NCBI GenBank assembly: GCA_964369465.1
Contig: CAYJEX010000002.1
Coordinates: 27,664 to 91,663, forward strand
Direction: 5' to 3'
Length of the DNA: 64,000 nucleotides
Source: CAYJHC01 sp964369465
GTDB taxonomy: Bacteria > Bacillota > Clostridia > Peptostreptococcales > Anaerovoracaceae
Part shown: positions 62,809 through 64,000 of the stretch, piece after piece
Position numbering within the stretch: the stretch's first letter is position 1
Layout of the letters: the number at the start of each line of letters is the position of its first letter
Program-made: the position numbers and the translations under genes
The notes under the pieces: model-generated
What the model saw: only the letters and a program-made list of their open reading frames with translations
What the model was told of the DNA's origin: nothing
Database searches by the model: none

Positions 62809-63161
62809 TCAATCACCTTAGGTATTAGAATCAATCCTTGAGATATGAAAAATCCTAATCCCATTGCCAAGACTCCACCAGCTGCAATATCTTTTAATGT
62901 TTTTATTTTTTTATCGTACTCTGGATTTATAATGTTAGATATATGTTCAATCGCTGTGTTAAATAATTCTGCCGAAAAAGCACAAGCTAATGTAACAAAA
63001 AAAATAGCATACTCTATCAAAGTGCTACCTAACAATACATTAATTGCAAAAAATACCGCAGCAATTGCAGTATAATATTTGAAGTTTTTTTCTGTTTTTA
63101 GTCCAGTAAAAAATCCAATAATTGCTCTTTTTACGCTTTCTCTAAAAGTCTTATTTTTCAC
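62799..63161 (-). CDS. dgkA: Diacylglycerol/undecaprenol kinase family protein
   Basis: A 120-residue DgkA-type membrane kinase with three hydrophobic helices. The catalytic segment AELFNTAIEHISN and the KDIAAGGVL box are intact. Gram-positive DgkA proteins mainly phosphorylate undecaprenol, so the substrate may be a polyprenol or other lipid alcohol rather than diacylglycerol. The start is GTG preceded by AGAGGA. First gene of the lipid operon. Confidence 0.9.
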   Translation of the reverse strand: MKNKTFRESVKRAIIGFFTGLKTEKNFKYYTAIAAVFFAINVLLGSTLIEYAIFFVTLACAFSAELFNTAIEHISNIINPEYDKKIKTLKDIAAGGVLAMGLGFFISQGLILIPKVIEWI

Positions 63162-63186
63162 CTAGCATTCCTCTTTTCTACATCTT

Positions 63187-63215
63187 ATTATCCAATATAT
63201 GCTTTTAAATGTCAA
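63187..63215 (-). promoter_or_regulatory. Promoter of the dgkA-led lipid operon
   Basis: Minus-strand -35 TTGACA (63215-63210), 17-base spacer and -10 GATAAT (63192-63187), about 25 bases before the dgkA GTG. No operator-like dyad seen. Confidence 0.75.
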
Positions 63216-63352
63216 TCTTGTACAGTATATCGATTTATCTCTTCATCAACCTAAATTTTATTTTCATTTCTTAATTAAATATATTATTCCATAATTTTAA
63301 TGCAATTTTGCTAGTAATATTTCTATTATGTATCGCTTGTATTCTCCTCATA

Positions 63353-63381
63353 TTGTTATTTTGAAAAAAGTATATTATAAT
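63353..63381 (+). promoter_or_regulatory. Promoter abutting cvpA start (leaderless candidate)
   Basis: -35 TTGTTA (63353-63358), 17-base spacer, -10 TATAAT (63376-63381), then only six bases to the ATG at 63388. There is no Shine-Dalgarno sequence. Confidence 0.7.
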
Positions 63382-63387
63382 ATATGT

Positions 63388-63891
63388 ATGATAGTAGATA
63401 TAATAATTTTAGCAATTTTAATATTTTCCTTAGTCTTCGGATATCGAAGAGGACTTTTTAGATCATTAGTCACCTTAGCAATGTGGCTACTGCCTCTTTT
63501 GCTAACACTTTTTTTCCAAAATCCAATGTTATCTCTTCTTGGACCTACAGGAATTGGAACGCTTCCTAATCCTCTTCCAACAATTATTGTTTTTGTGATT
63601 TTCTTAATACTAACATTAATTGCTGGTTTCATTCTCAAGAAAACCTTTAAGTGGTTAACTGGAAATAATATACTTGGCTTTTTTGACAGACTACTAGGCC
63701 TGCTTTTAGGATTAGTGCAAGGGTTTATTATCGTATATCTTTTACTATACTTAGTTCCACTCTTTTGCAAACTCTTCGACGGAGAGATAAGCAGAACTAT
63801 TTTATCATCAATAAACTCCTCTGTAATTGCAGATTTTCTCATGGAGACAAATATATTTCTACTAATATATGATGTCCTTTCTTCGTTCTAA
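63388..63891 (+). CDS. CvpA family membrane protein
   Basis: About 167 residues with four hydrophobic helices. The N-terminal MIVDIIILAILIFSLVFGYRRG and the later FDRLLGLLLGLVQGFIIV match the CvpA (colicin V production) family. Its molecular function is unknown; roles in envelope integrity have been proposed for relatives. I choose the ATG at 63388, since the longer frame begins 20 codons upstream across the promoter. Divergent from the lipid operon. Confidence 0.85.
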   Translation: MIVDIIILAILIFSLVFGYRRGLFRSLVTLAMWLLPLLLTLFFQNPMLSLLGPTGIGTLPNPLPTIIVFVIFLILTLIAGFILKKTFKWLTGNNILGFFDRLLGLLLGLVQGFIIVYLLLYLVPLFCKLFDGEISRTILSSINSSVIADFLMETNIFLLIYDVLSSF

Positions 63892-64000
63892 TAATTCAGG
63901 TTATTTTATAAATTTTGGAATTTCTAATATACTTTTAAAATCTGTGCACAAACATTATTTATGCATTTAACTTTGAGAACACTCATTATATGGAGTTATA

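Noticed and set aside
56384..63161. Plasmalogen synthesis as an explanation of the lipid operon
   Set aside because: The known plasmalogen genes of anaerobes (2-hydroxyglutaryl-CoA dehydratase/benzoyl-CoA reductase-like) have no counterpart among these seven genes.

Overview
The window is a 64 kb piece of an AT-rich chromosome from an anaerobic low-GC Gram-positive bacterium, most likely class Clostridia. Supporting signs are an [FeFe]-hydrogenase-like Fe-S protein next to DRTGG and PHP proteins, SepF/DivIVA division genes, a tryptophan T-box leader, a Gram-positive LexA (SOS) box, an ARG box, Feo iron uptake, a BMP-type nucleoside ABC importer, RsgI-type anti-sigma signalling and strong GGAGG ribosome binding sites. 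A run of exactly 100 N at 62074-62173 shows a draft scaffold. No rRNA, tRNA, transposase, phage gene or CRISPR array was seen. Almost all genes lie on the minus strand; plus-strand genes are single units or short groups.

Layout: 1-2.2 kb, 5'-truncated hydrogenase-like gene, DRTGG protein and PHP phosphoesterase (+). 2.2-11.2 kb, a housekeeping block read leftwards: ylxM-ffh-rpsP-khpA, then rimM-trmD-(HlyD-like)-yggS-sepF-divIVA, then lspA-rluD. 11.5-13.3 kb, an SOS-controlled Y-family polymerase with a small partner (+). 13.3-16.1 kb, argG-argH behind an ARG-box promoter. 16.2-17.2 kb, two duplicated small lipoproteins. 17.4-20.7 kb, the ferrous iron cluster feoA / DUF2325 / feoB / Cys-rich protein, with related palindromes upstream of the first three. 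20.9-26.3 kb, nitroreductase and a four-gene nucleoside-type ABC importer. 26.3-31.7 kb, DUF523, membrane-anchored GH25 lysozyme, DUF1292, a 405-residue unknown, a serine hydrolase and an M50 protease. 31.7-37.4 kb, acn-icd-gntR and T-box-controlled trpB. 37.4-50 kb, a DUF1385-PrmC fusion, rho, hbd-araC, transporters, DUF1846 and phosphoglucomutase. 50.3-53.5 kb, ispE-gntR, a membrane Ig-like protein and tadA. 53.8-56.3 kb, an aspartate-rich secreted repeat protein with ECF sigma and RsgI-like anti-sigma, plus an exported carbonic anhydrase. 56.4-63.2 kb, a seven-gene lipid operon. 63.4 kb, cvpA.

The lipid operon is the strongest candidate for an undescribed system. It reads dgkA, a CDP-archaeol-synthase-like (CarS) gene, pssA, psd, a UbiA prenyltransferase, a rifampin-phosphotransferase-like dikinase and a GNAT-like acyltransferase. 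The genes overlap or nearly touch, except for one tandem-repeat/gap interval. UbiA plus CarS plus serine head-group enzymes recalls the late steps of archaeal polar lipid synthesis, but no glycerol-1-phosphate or GGGP synthase gene is visible, so the product is unknown. The dikinase appears to start at an ATT codon.

Several control circuits can be read from the DNA: a GntR-type dyad lying on the -10 of acn, whose -35 sits in the trpB terminator; a similar dyad on the hbd promoter; the ARG box at argG; the SOS box at dinB; the feo palindromes; a Trp T-box before a lone trpB; and a plausible autoregulatory ECF promoter.
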